Source: Rhizobium sp. L51/94
GTDB taxonomy: Bacteria > Pseudomonadota > Alphaproteobacteria > Rhizobiales > Rhizobiaceae
Direction of reading: 5' to 3'
DNA length: 64,000 nt
NCBI RefSeq assembly: GCF_019355555.1
Contig: NZ_CP072143.1
Coordinates: 62,001 to 126,000, forward strand
Shown here: in pieces, positions 19,131 to 28,916 of the stretch
Numbering within the stretch: position 1 is the stretch's first letter
How the letters are laid out: the number at the start of each line of letters is the position of its first letter
The notes under the pieces: generated by a model
What the model saw: only the letters and a program-made list of their open reading frames with translations
The model's database searches: none
What the model was told of the DNA's origin: nothing
Program-made: the position numbers and the translations under genes

Positions 19131-20324
19131 TCAAATGATCCCGAAAGTACGTTTGAGGATTTGATGGTCGCGGAAGAGCGTCTCGAACTGTAGGATGAGA
19201 GGGCGTAATCTTTCCTCGGGCATGTTGGGGATCAGTTGATAGTACATCACGCCCTGCCGGAAGAGTGAATGCACGCGTCGCGATGTCGTGCTCGTGCGCA
19301 GATGGCGGTCGTAGCCGATGGCCTCTCCGGCAGCGCCCAGCAGGGTTAGGAGCACAATGGCAAGAGCGGCGATCAACCACAGCCTGTCGCGCCGAGCGGG
19401 CGTGGAGACGCGGGTTGCCGACATGCCCATCCCGAACCGCCAATCCTTGGCATCGCGAAACGCGCATTCGATGCCCCAGCGCCGGGAGTAAAGATCAATG
19501 AGGATCTTTGCCGTCACCTTGGTCAGGCTGGTTGCGAGGCACCATGGCTCTTTCATGTCCTTGGCGTGGACGCACACGACCGCACCGACGGGGCATCCCT
19601 GCGCCGTGACTGTCGCCTCGCGCAGCAGCCTGGCACGTCCCGAGGGGCCGATCCACTCCTTCGCCGGACGGCTCTCACCGCCGGTCGTCACCTGGATGTT
19701 GCCGCGAAAGCGGATGACATAGTCGAAGTGCAGCTCGTCCTTTAGGACGCCGTAGAGCTTGGCGTCGCCAAAGCCGCGATCGGCGACGAGCAGCACCTTC
19801 ACTTCTGTTGGCAACAGCTCGGCAAGCCGGGTCACGATCCAGTATTCATACTGATTGCGCCGCGCTTTCAGCTCCGCCTTGCGTACCGTCAACCACAGGA
19901 GTGGCGTCGCCCGGCCATGTTCGGTAAGCAGCGACAGCATCAGGGTCGAGTGCCCGTCGGCATCGAAGTCGGTCCAGTCCATGGCGACGACGATATCGGT
20001 GCGGCTACCAAGACAATAGTCGGCCCAGTCGGCCATCAGCGCGTCGACTTCGATCCCGTCGTTCGACAGCATCCGGTCGACCTGCTTGATCGCATGACGC
20101 GAGAGCCCTCCTTCGGCCAGCGCAAGACCGTGGCCAATCGCGCTCACCGCCAGCGACGACGCCTGCAGCGTGCCAACCGTCGCCTTCGCCAGCGAAGTTA
20201 CCCGCTTCGCGTGCAGGCCCTCGCCAAAAAGTTCGTCAACAAAGGAATGCACCGCTTCAGAAGAAAACTCCGCCTTGCCGTTCATCTGACTCTGCTCTCC
20301 GTTCGAACGGAAATGCAGAATCAT
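19131..20324 (-). CDS. IS4-family DDE transposase
   Basis: 397 residues. The catalytic triad is visible: first Asp in VVAMDWTDFDADGH near residue 115, second in LLVADRGFGDAKLYG near 180, and the Glu in the Y-2-R-3-E box SRRWGIECAFRDAKDWRFGM near 285. It would cut and rejoin the ends of the surrounding element. The first ATG lies at 20324; MNGKAEF at 20285 is an alternative start. No frameshift is seen. Confidence 0.92.
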   Translation of the reverse strand: MILHFRSNGEQSQMNGKAEFSSEAVHSFVDELFGEGLHAKRVTSLAKATVGTLQASSLAVSAIGHGLALAEGGLSRHAIKQVDRMLSNDGIEVDALMADWADYCLGSRTDIVVAMDWTDFDADGHSTLMLSLLTEHGRATPLLWLTVRKAELKARRNQYEYWIVTRLAELLPTEVKVLLVADRGFGDAKLYGVLKDELHFDYVIRFRGNIQVTTGGESRPAKEWIGPSGRARLLREATVTAQGCPVGAVVCVHAKDMKEPWCLATSLTKVTAKILIDLYSRRWGIECAFRDAKDWRFGMGMSATRVSTPARRDRLWLIAALAIVLLTLLGAAGEAIGYDRHLRTSTTSRRVHSLFRQGVMYYQLIPNMPEERLRPLILQFETLFRDHQILKRTFGII

Positions 20325-20350
20325 CTTTCCCGCCCTACGTCATCTCAAAA

Positions 20351-20368
20351 TGAGGGGATGCCTGAGGT
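20351..20368. repeat. IS right inverted repeat
   Basis: TGAGGGGATGCCTGAGGT, the inverted counterpart of the left end with one mismatch, followed directly by the TACGG duplication. Confidence 0.88.
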
Positions 20369-20495
20369 TACGGACAGCTCTTCTTCAAGCAAAAATTTGC
20401 AAAATTAGAATCCGTTTGGGATGCGCCATGGCTGCCAGGAGTGTGCTGCTGGAGACTATAAAATCCTTGAATTCTGCCGTAGAAAGCTCAGTCAT

Positions 20496-20961
20496 GAAAC
20501 ATTCAACGCCAATCTTTGATTTAGCGCTCGTATGGAACGCTTGGATCTATTGGAAGCACCGTACTAGGAAAGGCCGCCGACAGTCTATTCAATAAGGTTG
20601 GCCTCGAGCGCAATTCTCGTAGTGAGGTTGATCAGGGTTCTAGGAGTGAATTAGCAGAGATTGGCCATTCACAAGGGTGCCCAACTGCCGCCTTTGCGTC
20701 AACAGTGTTATTCGGCTTAGGGAATCTGTATGCTGAATCACAGACGAAAGGAAGCGCCGTGCGGCAATCGTCAAAAACTCATAGCCCATCTAAGTTTCAA
20801 CGCACCGAAAACCAGCGCTGCCAAACGGCTGACCCTCGCTGGGAGCTGGTTTTCCTAAGAAGATTGAGTGACGCTCGAAAAGATAGGACCCTTGCCAGCT
20901 GAGCCTTATGCTAATTGCGTTACGCGCGCAATTTTGAGCGACTTGGTAAGACGTACGCCGT
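20496..20961. other. Non-coding or decayed stretch
   Basis: Between the arsR remnant and the DUF6894 gene no frame of convincing composition is seen on either strand. The upstream promoter of the former arsR-type gene probably lay near 20500-20560. Confidence 0.4.
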
Positions 20962-21222
20962 TCAGATCCACTCAAGTGCCTCGGCACCAGACTGGGGGAT
21001 GAAGGCCTTAAACTGGATGATAGCCCAAACGATGCCAGCTTCATCGACAATCTCAAACTGCTGACCGCCGATGGGTTTTCCGGAGGCGGTACTGTCCGCA
21101 ACGATCTCCTTTACGGATCGTTGCGCCTCGTCGATAGCTGCTTCAAGATCCTTCACTATACTTCCTTCCAAATCCTGGAAGAAGATTGGCCCGTTCCGGA
21201 CGTGGAAAAAATAGCGTTTCAT
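20962..21222 (-). CDS. DUF6894-type small protein
   Basis: 86 residues with the family's outline: MKRYFFHVRNGPIFFQDLEG, an Asp/Glu-rich helix DLEAAIDEAQRSVKEIVAD, and the closing FEIVDEAGIVWAIIQFKAF. Members are abundant in rhizobia and Bradyrhizobium and have no known function. It stands alone on its strand between decayed sequences. Confidence 0.75.
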   Translation of the reverse strand: MKRYFFHVRNGPIFFQDLEGSIVKDLEAAIDEAQRSVKEIVADSTASGKPIGGQQFEIVDEAGIVWAIIQFKAFIPQSGAEALEWI

Positions 21223-21398
21223 CCTGAGTATCTACCGCCGGGGGATCATAAATCAATAGTTGCATGTCAAGATCATGCAACCAATCTCCAAGGTAAGGTT
21301 CAATAACCCCCTCAATTCGCTGGGGACAGAAGGTCTGGGTGATTGCACCATCAACAAGAGTTGGCCAGGATCAAGGCTCGTTAATCGAGAGATACATA

Positions 21399-21671
21399 AT
21401 GCGTTTCCCTGCCCAAGCCATTTCGCGAGCCCGCCTTGAGCAGTTGCTTTCTCTCAATGCTCAATCCAAGCCGATTTCGCCTGAAGTCGAGCTGAGAAGC
21501 CCCGAGCCAGAACAGACAAGCCTAATGCCTCCCGGCCAACGGACGGAACCCGTCTTGTATCAGTTACTTAGCGGAAAATACATAATAGTAATTATGGAAC
21601 TTAGATTCACCTCATCGGATGAACTCTTGACGACAACGCGGCTACGATCGCCACAGTATTGGTTGGTTTAA
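21399..21671 (+). CDS. Hypothetical protein, doubtful
   Basis: A 90-residue frame beginning MRFPAQAISRARLEQLLSLN with a plausible helical start but an unconvincing second half. It may be the front of a longer gene whose end is lost, since the region downstream shows only decayed frames. No family was recognised. Confidence 0.25.
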   Translation: MRFPAQAISRARLEQLLSLNAQSKPISPEVELRSPEPEQTSLMPPGQRTEPVLYQLLSGKYIIVIMELRFTSSDELLTTTRLRSPQYWLV

Positions 21672-22095
21672 ATGACAAGCCAACGAACGCACTTGAGCGG
21701 CATGCTGTGTGTTCCGGGCGCTGCACTGAGCACATAACCGAGTAGTTTCTGATTGGATATCCGGAACGCGCGATCCTGATTGCTAATGCTATTGAGCGAA
21801 ACGTGCCGCTCGCCCAAGCCCGGCTGGCCCAGATGTTTTCGAACCTCCCCGGAAGCTCTCTGCAGAGCATTTGGTGCTGGTGAATGCAAACTCTGAAAGC
21901 CAGGGATTTGTGCTCTTGGTAGAAAATCGCGTAACAATGATCCCCCAGAAAGCTCGCCAGAGCCTCTTTCAGCCATTAAGGCGCTGCTGGCGCAGCCGAT
22001 AGGCAAGATCAGTCGCCTGCTCTGCTGGTGAGGATTCCGCGTGGAACTCAGGTATGGCGGTCAAATTTGTCTCTCGTCTTTCTTCCGGGCGTTCA
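21672..22095. other. Decayed stretch without a supportable gene
   Basis: Short plus-strand fragments have coding-like composition near 21750-21870, but stops interrupt every frame. Nothing could be assigned. Confidence 0.35.
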
Positions 22096-25000
22096 TCACG
22101 CGTCGGTCTGGTCAGCGGAGATTATTGAGCGCTCTGCTGAATGAACAATGGCGCTGTCCGACCTCGAAACCTCGGACCATGTCGCCCCTATAACAGCAAT
22201 CAGCGCCTCAGCATCATAAGGCTTTCCCAGAATTCCAGATGCGGCCTCATTCTTGACGCTTGGGGTGTCACCCGTCGCAAACACGATTGCGGCCTATGGG
22301 CGCACCGCACGCGCACGACCTGCCAGTTCTTGACCGGAGGCACCCGGTAGATTGAGATCGGTGACGAGCACATCGAACGGCACAGTTTCGAGCGCCGCCA
22401 TAGCTTCTTCAGCGCTGGCCGCTTCAACGACGATATAGCCGGCATCCTGCAAGATCTCCGCGGTGTTCATGCGGATCAGCGCGTCATCCTCGACCAGCAG
22501 AACCGTAAGCTGCGAAGTGACCAGCGGTCCAGCCAAGGTGACGACTTGAGTGGGCTGTGTTTGCGTGGTTGGTAAGATCTCTGCCCCCGTTGGCACAGCC
22601 CGCTGCTTGCCATTCCCCAGCAGCATACGGAATTTTCGCGCCAGCGCCTTACGCGTGTAAGGTTTTGACAGCAGCTCAACGCCAGCATTTAGCTTCCCAC
22701 CATGAACGATAGAGTTCTCCGTATAACCAGACGTGAACAGAACGGCGATGTTGGGCAGCCGCTCGCGTGCCTTGCGGGCCAGCTCCGGGCTTTTCAATTT
22801 TCCGGGCATGACGACGTCGGTAAACAACATGTCGATTGGAATGCCACTTTCGATGACGTTGAGAGCACTTGACGCATCGACCGATTTCAAGACTAGGTAG
22901 CCGAGGTCAGATAGCATCGCGACGACCGTTTCGCGGACCGCGTCGTCGTCCTCGACCACAAGAACGGTTTCTGTACCGCCTAAGATCGGCCCGGTATCGA
23001 CGGCGACCTCGACGTCTTCGGACTGCCAGGCGCGCGGCAGGTACAGCTTCATCGTTGTGCCCTCGCCCACCTCAGAATAGATTTTGACGTGGCCCCCCGA
23101 CTGCTTGACGAAACCGTAGAACATCGACAGGCCAAGACCGGAACCTTTGCCTTTGGCCTTGGTCGAGAAGAATGGTTCGAACACCTTTTGAATGATGTCG
23201 GGTGACATGCCGGAGCCCGTATCGCTGACCGCCAACATGACATTGACCCGGCGTGACCTCGTCATGCGCCAGCGCGTAGGCGTCGTCCAAATGCGCGTTG
23301 GCCAGCTCGATAGTCAGCTTGCCTTGTCCGTTCATGGCATCGCGGGCATTGATTGCAAGATTAAGCAATGCATTCTCGACCTGTGCAGGATCGATAAATG
23401 TGTTCCACAGACCTCCGGTGACAACCGTTTCCACTTCGATCGCCTCGCCGATCGCCCGGCGCAGCATGTCGTCCATGCCGCGCACGAATCGGCTTACATT
23501 GACAACCTTGGGCTCAAGTGCCTGGCGCCGACCAAAAGCCAAGAGTTGGCTAGCCAATTTTGAACCGCGCAAAACGCCGGCCATTGCATTGGCAACCCGG
23601 GTTTCAGCGCGCTGATTGCCGGCAATATCCTTGCCAAGCAGCTGAAGATTGCCTAAACGACCTGAAGCAGGTTGTTGAAGTCATGGGCGACGCCGCCGGT
23701 CAGTTTTCCGACAGTCTCCATCTTCTGCGACTGGGCCAATTTGGCTTCTGCCTTACGCCGCTCGTCAATTTCGGCAATGACCCGAGCTTCAAGATTTTCA
23801 TTGACGTGGCGCAGCTGTTCTTCTGCCCTCTCGCGATGACGCACCTGACGCGCAAGAGCTTCCGCCTGCTCGCGTAAGGCGGCTTCAGCCGCGCGCTGAT
23901 GGGTGATGTCGGTATGCACGCCGACCCACTCGATGATTTCGCCAGCTGTATCCAGAATGGGCAGGCCTCGGATAGCATATTGCCGCCAGGCACCATCGTG
24001 ACGCTTCACACGGTGCTCATAGATGAACATGCTTTTCGCTGCAACGGCTGCCTGCCAGGCTTCAACCGTGGCGGCTACGTCGTCCGGATGCACCGCGCTC
24101 GACCAGCCGAAGCCCTGATATTCTTCTGGCGTCTGGCCTGTCAGTGTAGCCCAACCACGCTGTTCGCCGACCATCTTGCCGTCGGAGCTATTGGTCCACA
24201 ACACGCCGTGGACAGCATCCATAGCGGTCCGAAACCTGCTATTACTGATCGCCAGGGCCGCTTCACGCTGCGCACGTTCCTCTACGTCGATGCCGAGAAT
24301 ATTGACGCCCGGAACCGAACCATCTGGATCGATGTGCGGCACGTACCTGAACTCGATCCGACGTAAGCCACCATCTTGGTGCGGTAGCTCAGTTTCAGAA
24401 ACAATCGCGTCCCCGGCGAGAGCCCGCACAATAGAGTCCTTGCGTTCTTCATAAGCAGTCTGGCCGATGACATCACGCACATGGTGACCGATCATGGTCT
24501 CAGGTTCAGCGCCGAACCAGTCTCGATAGGCGCCATTGGCAAAGCGATAGACGTGATCCCGATCAACATAGGAGATCAGCATCGGCACGGCATCTGTCAC
24601 CCTGCGCAATTCTGCTTTGCGCTCGGCAAGCCGAGCTTCAGCCAACACGCGGGCGCTGGTGTCAACGATAGTGCACATCACACCACCGACATCGCCATCG
24701 CCGTCATAGACCGGCGTATAGAAGAGATCGAGGAAGAGGGTTTCCGGCCCATGAGCCCGGTTGAAAACGATCGGCTGGTCCCGGTGGGAAACCGTTTCGC
24801 CTCGCAAACCGGCTTCAAGGATCGGGCGATTCCAATCCCAGACTTCCGGGAATGCCGCGGAAACAGGGGTTCCCAGTGCCATCGGATGGCGCTCGCCGGC
24901 AATTTCGCGATAGGCATCGTTGTAGATCATGACATTGTGCGGACCCCACATCAGCACCTTGGCAACTGGCGAATTGACAATATTAGCAACCGTCGCCCGC

Positions 25001-25293
25001 ATCTCGGCGCTCCATCCTTCGATGGTGCCGGCCAGGCTTTTGTGCCAGTCTTTAGAACGTACCAGTTCGCCGCATTCACCGCCGCCTTTCGGCCAGGTCT
25101 TTCCGACCGGAAGTGGCGCTTTAAAGCCGCCACCGCGCAAGCTGCACAAAGAAGCGCGGACAACCTCGCTGGCATTGGCGTAGTCGCCGGTTGCCAGGCT
25201 GTCGTTGATGAAACCCTCCAGTTCGGGGAAACATTGCGGGATTGACGTTGGGCCATACTGTCCTTTGACAGTCGGAAATGGCTGTGTCAACAA
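22096..25293 (-). pseudogene. Hybrid PAS-histidine kinase with three lesions
   Basis: The protein was a soluble multi-PAS hybrid sensor kinase of about 1060 residues. PAS-like repeats occupy roughly residues 100-480 (for example VTDAVPMLISYVDRDHVYRF). The phosphoacceptor His follows in GGVAHDFNNLLQVV, the ATPase region contains NALLNLAINARDAM and SDTGSGMSPDIIQKVFEPFF, and two receiver domains follow (VLVVEDDDAVRE and VLLVEDDALIRMN). Lesions: a missing base near 23655 right after the H-box, another near 23240 in the ATPase domain, and an in-frame TAG at 22294-22296 in the last receiver, with the tail continuing in frame to 22096. The first 50 residues resemble a ParD antitoxin rather than a kinase. 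Confidence 0.85.
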
Positions 25294-25387
25294 ATGCCAT
25301 CGTCAGGTAGAGGCGACAAATAGATATCGCTCCGTCGGGTCGGCTGAATGCAACACATGAGAAACAATTAGTCAGGCCGCCTATAAT

Positions 25388-25798
25388 TCATCTTTTCAAT
25401 TGCGATGCCTCACAATGATCTGGCAGAACTTGGTGAACAAGGTCGGCTGAAAATGGCTCGGCGATGAATCTCGCATTTTCTGGAATATCATTTGGCCCTG
25501 GCCTTGCGGCTCCCAACGCCACGATGACGCAGATATGCGGCCAACGTTCTGCTACAAGCCTTGCCAGCTGGCACCCGTCCAGGTCGCCCGGCATTTGCAC
25601 GTCGGTGAACAGGAGCTGAAGCGAGGAATGTTTCTGCAGGAACTCGAAAGCCTGATCCGCCGTCCCTGCCTCAACGACCGCATAACCTTCGTCGGAGATC
25701 ATGTCTGCCGTATCCATTAGTATCAAAGGCTCATCGTCAACAACGAGCGCGATCGGTTCTCTGAGACTGGCAAAATTTGCGGTTTCCATAGCTTTCAA
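25388..25798 (-). CDS. Single-domain response regulator
   Basis: 136 residues forming only a receiver domain. The acidic pair is in ALVVDDEPLIL, the phosphoacceptor Asp in LLFTDVQMPGDLDG near residue 66, and the switch Ser/Thr position near VIVALGAARPG is altered. The usually invariant Lys before the final Pro-Phe is Glu (RFIAEPFSADL), which would impair phosphorylation-dependent switching. It lies upstream of the degenerate hybrid kinase on the same strand, probably its former partner. The start could be 25798 or 25789. Confidence 0.85.
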   Translation of the reverse strand: MKAMETANFASLREPIALVVDDEPLILMDTADMISDEGYAVVEAGTADQAFEFLQKHSSLQLLFTDVQMPGDLDGCQLARLVAERWPHICVIVALGAARPGPNDIPENARFIAEPFSADLVHQVLPDHCEASQLKR

Positions 25799-25880
25799 AG
25801 TTACACGAGCGCTAATTGTTCCAGGATGCCCTCGGATACTGGAAATTAATCGACTTCAATCATCTCGTAGAGGCGTAACG

Positions 25881-25906
25881 AAAAAGCCCGATCTTCCAAC
25901 CGGGCT
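25881..25906 (-). terminator. Rho-independent terminator
   Basis: On the minus strand AGCCCG, a 10-base loop and CGGGCT are followed by TTTT, 17 bases after the stop of the DUF4142 gene. It fits termination of that transcript. Confidence 0.8.
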
Positions 25907-25922
25907 TCTGGAGCGTTCTTGA

Positions 25923-26450
25923 TTAGTGTGCCGCGACAAGCTTCATCACATGCATCTTGTGCATCTCGAGCTTGGGAAGCATCTTGGCCGCGAACTCCTC
26001 GACCGCCGGATCGTCGCCCCCCTTGGCATAGGTCGCAAACAGGGTCACGGCTTCCATATGGGCTGTCGTCTGCATTTCAATATAGAGTGGCTGGAAGTCC
26101 TGGGCGGATGCACCCTTTAGAGTATCTAGCATCGCTGCATGTTTCGGCGACAGCATTGGTGCTTCGTCTCCGAGTTTAGCGGCTTTCTTCAGTTCCTCTG
26201 CCGCCATCGTGTGATCCCTGATCATCGCTGCCGCGAACTCCTTAACGTCGGCATCCTTGGCTTTCTGCTCAGCAAGCTTGCTTGACTCGATCTCGAATGC
26301 GTTCGAGCTTGTGACAACCTTGACGAAAGACGCCTTGTCGACATTCATGGCCGCTGCCGCCTTGTCCGCACTTTCAGGCATAGCCGCCATTGCTGTGGTG
26401 GACATCATAAGCGAGAGCGATAAGAGCGTGGCGGAAATTGTTCTGTTCAT
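25923..26450 (-). CDS. DUF4142 exported protein
   Basis: 175 residues with a signal peptide (MNRTISATLLSLSLMMSTTA, cleavage near AMAAM). The rest is a ferritin-like four-helix DUF4142 domain: SSNAFEIESSKLAEQKAKDA, MIRDHTMAAEELKKAA and MQTTAHMEAVTLFATYA. Members are periplasmic, often stress-related, with unproven function. It follows the esterase gene by 11 bases, so the two are likely cotranscribed and end at the terminator downstream. Confidence 0.9.
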   Translation of the reverse strand: MNRTISATLLSLSLMMSTTAMAAMPESADKAAAAMNVDKASFVKVVTSSNAFEIESSKLAEQKAKDADVKEFAAAMIRDHTMAAEELKKAAKLGDEAPMLSPKHAAMLDTLKGASAQDFQPLYIEMQTTAHMEAVTLFATYAKGGDDPAVEEFAAKMLPKLEMHKMHVMKLVAAH

Positions 26451-26461
26451 CTTGGCTTTCC

Positions 26462-27520
26462 TTACTTGGCTTTGGCGAAGGCTGCGGTGAGATCGGCGAC
26501 AGCGAGGTCAAGCGCTTGCTTGGCTTCGGGTACCACCTTGACCATGCCGAAGAACTCATGTGTCACGCCCGCGAATGTCTTTGCGTCGACAGCAACCCCC
26601 GCCTCCTTCAGCTTGGCAGCATAGGCCTCACCTTCAGAACGCAAGGGATCGATCTGGGCGGTGATGACGGTCGCTGGAGCCACACCTGCAAGATCATTCC
26701 GGCCGATCAGATTCAGGCGCTTGTCGGAGGTTTCATCCATCGAACTGAAAGTGTTCTTCACAAACCATTCCATGTCAGCCTTACCGAGTGGCTTGGCGTT
26801 CGCATTCTCGTTGTAGGACGCCGTGTTCATGTCGTTACCGGCCACCGGATAGACCAGAAGTTGGTAAACGGGCTGCTTGTTCTTCATCTCTTTGGCCATC
26901 AGAGCAACATTGGCTGCCAAATTGCCGCCGGCGCTTTCGCCAGCGACTGCAATCTTGTCGGAATTGCCATTCAGCTCGTGGATGTTCTCGACAACCCACT
27001 TGTAGGCGGACCAGGCGTCTTCATGGGCTGCAGGAAATTTGTGCTCAGGCGCATGACGATATTCGACCGAAACCACGATCGCATTGGTGCCCAGTGCCAG
27101 CGCACGGGGTGCGCCGTCGTAGACGTTGATGTCGGCAACTACCCAGCCACCGCCGTGGTAGTAGACGACGACCGGGAACGGTCCCTTACCGCCGGGAATG
27201 TAAACCCGTGCAGCAACGCCGCCTTCCGCCGTTGGAATGGTGATGTCCTTGGTCGTCACTTGCGCTTCTGGATTGGACGACAAGCGTTTGTCCCACTGGA
27301 CGGCGTGGGCAGCGTCCGCCGGTGAAGCCTGGGTGCGGGCTTCAGGAACAGTCAGGGTGGAAAACGGCTTGGCGCCCAGAGCCGCAAGCTTATCGAGGAC
27401 CGCCTGCATTTCGGCGGTGGGTTTTGCCATCTCCTGGGCGAGCAACGGGGTGGCGGTTGCCATGGGCGCGAGAAGTGCCAGTGCGATGGGCAAGGATCGG
27501 CTAAGTTTTCTGATGGTCAT
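26462..27520 (-). CDS. Exported alpha/beta-hydrolase (HSL-type esterase)
   Basis: 352 residues. A signal peptide ends near LLAQEM at residue 30. The hormone-sensitive-lipase signature VVYYHGGGWVVAD (oxyanion hole) lies near 113, the nucleophile Ser in AVAGESAGGNLAANV near 185, the acidic residue in TAQIDPLRSEGEAY near 285, and the His in GVTHEFFGM near 320. It hydrolyses short-chain esters in the periplasm; the natural substrate is unknown. First gene of a likely two-gene unit with the DUF4142 protein. Confidence 0.93.
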   Translation of the reverse strand: MTIRKLSRSLPIALALLAPMATATPLLAQEMAKPTAEMQAVLDKLAALGAKPFSTLTVPEARTQASPADAAHAVQWDKRLSSNPEAQVTTKDITIPTAEGGVAARVYIPGGKGPFPVVVYYHGGGWVVADINVYDGAPRALALGTNAIVVSVEYRHAPEHKFPAAHEDAWSAYKWVVENIHELNGNSDKIAVAGESAGGNLAANVALMAKEMKNKQPVYQLLVYPVAGNDMNTASYNENANAKPLGKADMEWFVKNTFSSMDETSDKRLNLIGRNDLAGVAPATVITAQIDPLRSEGEAYAAKLKEAGVAVDAKTFAGVTHEFFGMVKVVPEAKQALDLAVADLTAAFAKAK

Positions 27521-27810
27521 TGTCGGGCTCCGGTTTCGGTGTGTCTAAAACAAGGAGCGTAAGACTTCGTTCCGTAACGGATAGTTTAAAGGAAAACATC
27601 CTAAAATCTGAAAATAAACCAACAAGTTCTCCGCAAAGGAGCCGCCGAAAACCTGCGAATCAAGGGGCTAAGACAATTGCGGGATCAGTGACGGCTCGAT
27701 TGCGGAGACACAGGAAATCCTCCACTTCTGTGCGAGCACGGAATCTCGTCCGAAGTTCAGGTGATGCCGATCCAGCAGATCAACGAAGCCCAAAAGTAGG
27801 TTACGATGGT

Positions 27811-28332
27811 TTAGACGGATCCAAGGAAGAAGTCGAACACCGGTTCAGCCTGCCCCTGTTCCGCCACGTGCAGGACCGGCATGTCATCCGCTGTTGCTTC
27901 GGCGAGTTCCGCGAGCGACGTTGGCGACATTCCCAGTGCAAATGAAAAAACTTGCGGTGAAACCGTCGTCAGACCTCGCAACAGTGCACCAGCACGACCG
28001 GCGTGGTGACTGGCTGCAGCGCGTTTACGTTCCCGGATTTTAACGCCCGAGGCTGAGAGCAAAATCAACGCCTTGAGAAAATCGCGTAATGGGCTTCCCC
28101 TCGCCGCTACCTGCCACAGCCCTTCCCAAGCCTCATGAGCTTCCCAATAGTACCCATGATTGAAAAGATCTTGTCCCCAAGCGAATTCCTCGGATTCGAG
28201 CGAGGCGATAAACCGGACAGGCTGGACCGAGTAGCTATGTCCCGCAGGGTGGCGAACAGGATGCGGGCCACGGCCCGGCAAATAAGCGTAGCTTGGTAAA
28301 GGCCGGTGGGCGAGTAAACGAGGGCGTGCCAT
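27811..28332 (-). CDS. DUF309 protein
   Basis: 173 residues. The family core HGYYWEAHEAWEGLWQ lies near residue 60, followed by a helical repeat (LRDFLKALILLSASGVKI). DUF309 proteins are small helical bundles of unknown function. The first residues are proline- and arginine-rich. A second Met lies one codon after the first. Confidence 0.85.
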   Translation of the reverse strand: MARPRLLAHRPLPSYAYLPGRGPHPVRHPAGHSYSVQPVRFIASLESEEFAWGQDLFNHGYYWEAHEAWEGLWQVAARGSPLRDFLKALILLSASGVKIRERKRAAASHHAGRAGALLRGLTTVSPQVFSFALGMSPTSLAELAEATADDMPVLHVAEQGQAEPVFDFFLGSV

Positions 28333-28652
28333 CAATCCAACGTTCCTGATGCAGCTTCCAGAGTGCCTATGTCATACCACAAACGATCCGAAGCGCCGAG
28401 CAGTGATGCTGGCGTTCATTGGCCTCGAGCGGTGTCCATGCGGGGCGTTGATGTCGTTGCTCTTTGGGGCACCGGTATCATAGGCCTAACTTCGCCCCCT
28501 CGGCATCGTCGTGAACAGCGCTGAAAACCAGAGGGTAACCCACGCCTTGAAAGGATTCGAAACTTCAATCCGACGCCCTAAGGCCTAACCGTATGAATAT
28601 ATTAATATTCTTTTTAGAATTACGGTAGTGCCGGATCGGGAACAAGTTTTCG
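28333..28652. other. Gene-free stretch at the edge of the defence island
   Basis: No coding frame stands out. A 6-bp AT-rich dyad (GAATAT-ATTA-ATATTC) at 28595-28610 is followed by five T. It could be a weak terminator or a structural boundary of the inserted island; neither can be shown. Confidence 0.35.
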
Positions 28653-28916
28653 GTGTGGGGGCAAAGTCACTATGGCTTCCTGACCACCGATCCGAACGGA
28701 GTAGTCAAACCTATCCATGAGAAGGCTAGGTCGGTCCTTCTGCTGACGAAGGACGAAACGGAGACTTGGATGTGGGCGCCTTGGCAGAAAACTCAGGATC
28801 TCGCCCGCCCTCTGCCGGACGATACGCTGATCATTTCTTCGCGCGAACCTTGTGGATCGTCGATCGTCTCGAAATCCCGTGAAATCTTGGTCCCTCACTT
28901 GGCGTGTTGGACATAG
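28653..28916 (+). pseudogene. C-terminal fragment of an SRAP (YedK/HMCES-type) protein
   Basis: The frame reads YGFLTTDPNGVVKPIHEKA then LTKDETETWMWAPW and RPLPDDTLIIS, the C-terminal third of SOS-response-associated peptidases that crosslink to abasic sites in DNA. The N-terminal catalytic Cys2 region is missing, so it is non-functional. Its 3' end overlaps the reverse transcriptase gene on the opposite strand by about 22 bases, suggesting that the island inserted into or next to it. Confidence 0.65.

Larger units (their letters stand above)
19112..20368 (-). mobile_element. IS4-type insertion sequence, 1257 bp
   Basis: The element is bounded by near-perfect inverted repeats (ACCTCAGGMATCCCCTCATT) and flanked by a 5-bp direct repeat TACGG at 19107-19111 and 20369-20373, which is the target-site duplication. 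It encodes one transposase filling nearly the whole length. Intact ends, duplication and transposase suggest a recent and possibly still mobile insertion. Confidence 0.9.
18909..20495 (-). pseudogene. ArsR-type regulator gene split by an insertion sequence
   Basis: The N-terminal part (20495 down to about 20369) reads MTELSTAEFKDFIVSSSTLL then AAMAHPKRILILQIFA. The C-terminal part (19111 down to 18909) reads SVTNLANRCEIKIGTVSRHL then TILKSACLV and continues to a stop. Together they form the winged helix of an ArsR repressor. The IS4-type element sits exactly between them. Even after excision the frame would be broken (a TGA at 20385-20387), so the gene carries two lesions. Confidence 0.65.

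Noticed and set aside
27521..27810. A gene between the esterase and DUF309 genes
   Set aside because: A plus-strand frame covers this stretch, but its composition is serine/arginine-rich and it runs into the DUF309 gene on the other strand; it is more likely the esterase promoter region.
28595..28615. Attachment site or terminator from the AT-rich dyad
   Set aside because: Only a 6-bp stem of A/T pairs; no second copy was found at the right edge by eye.
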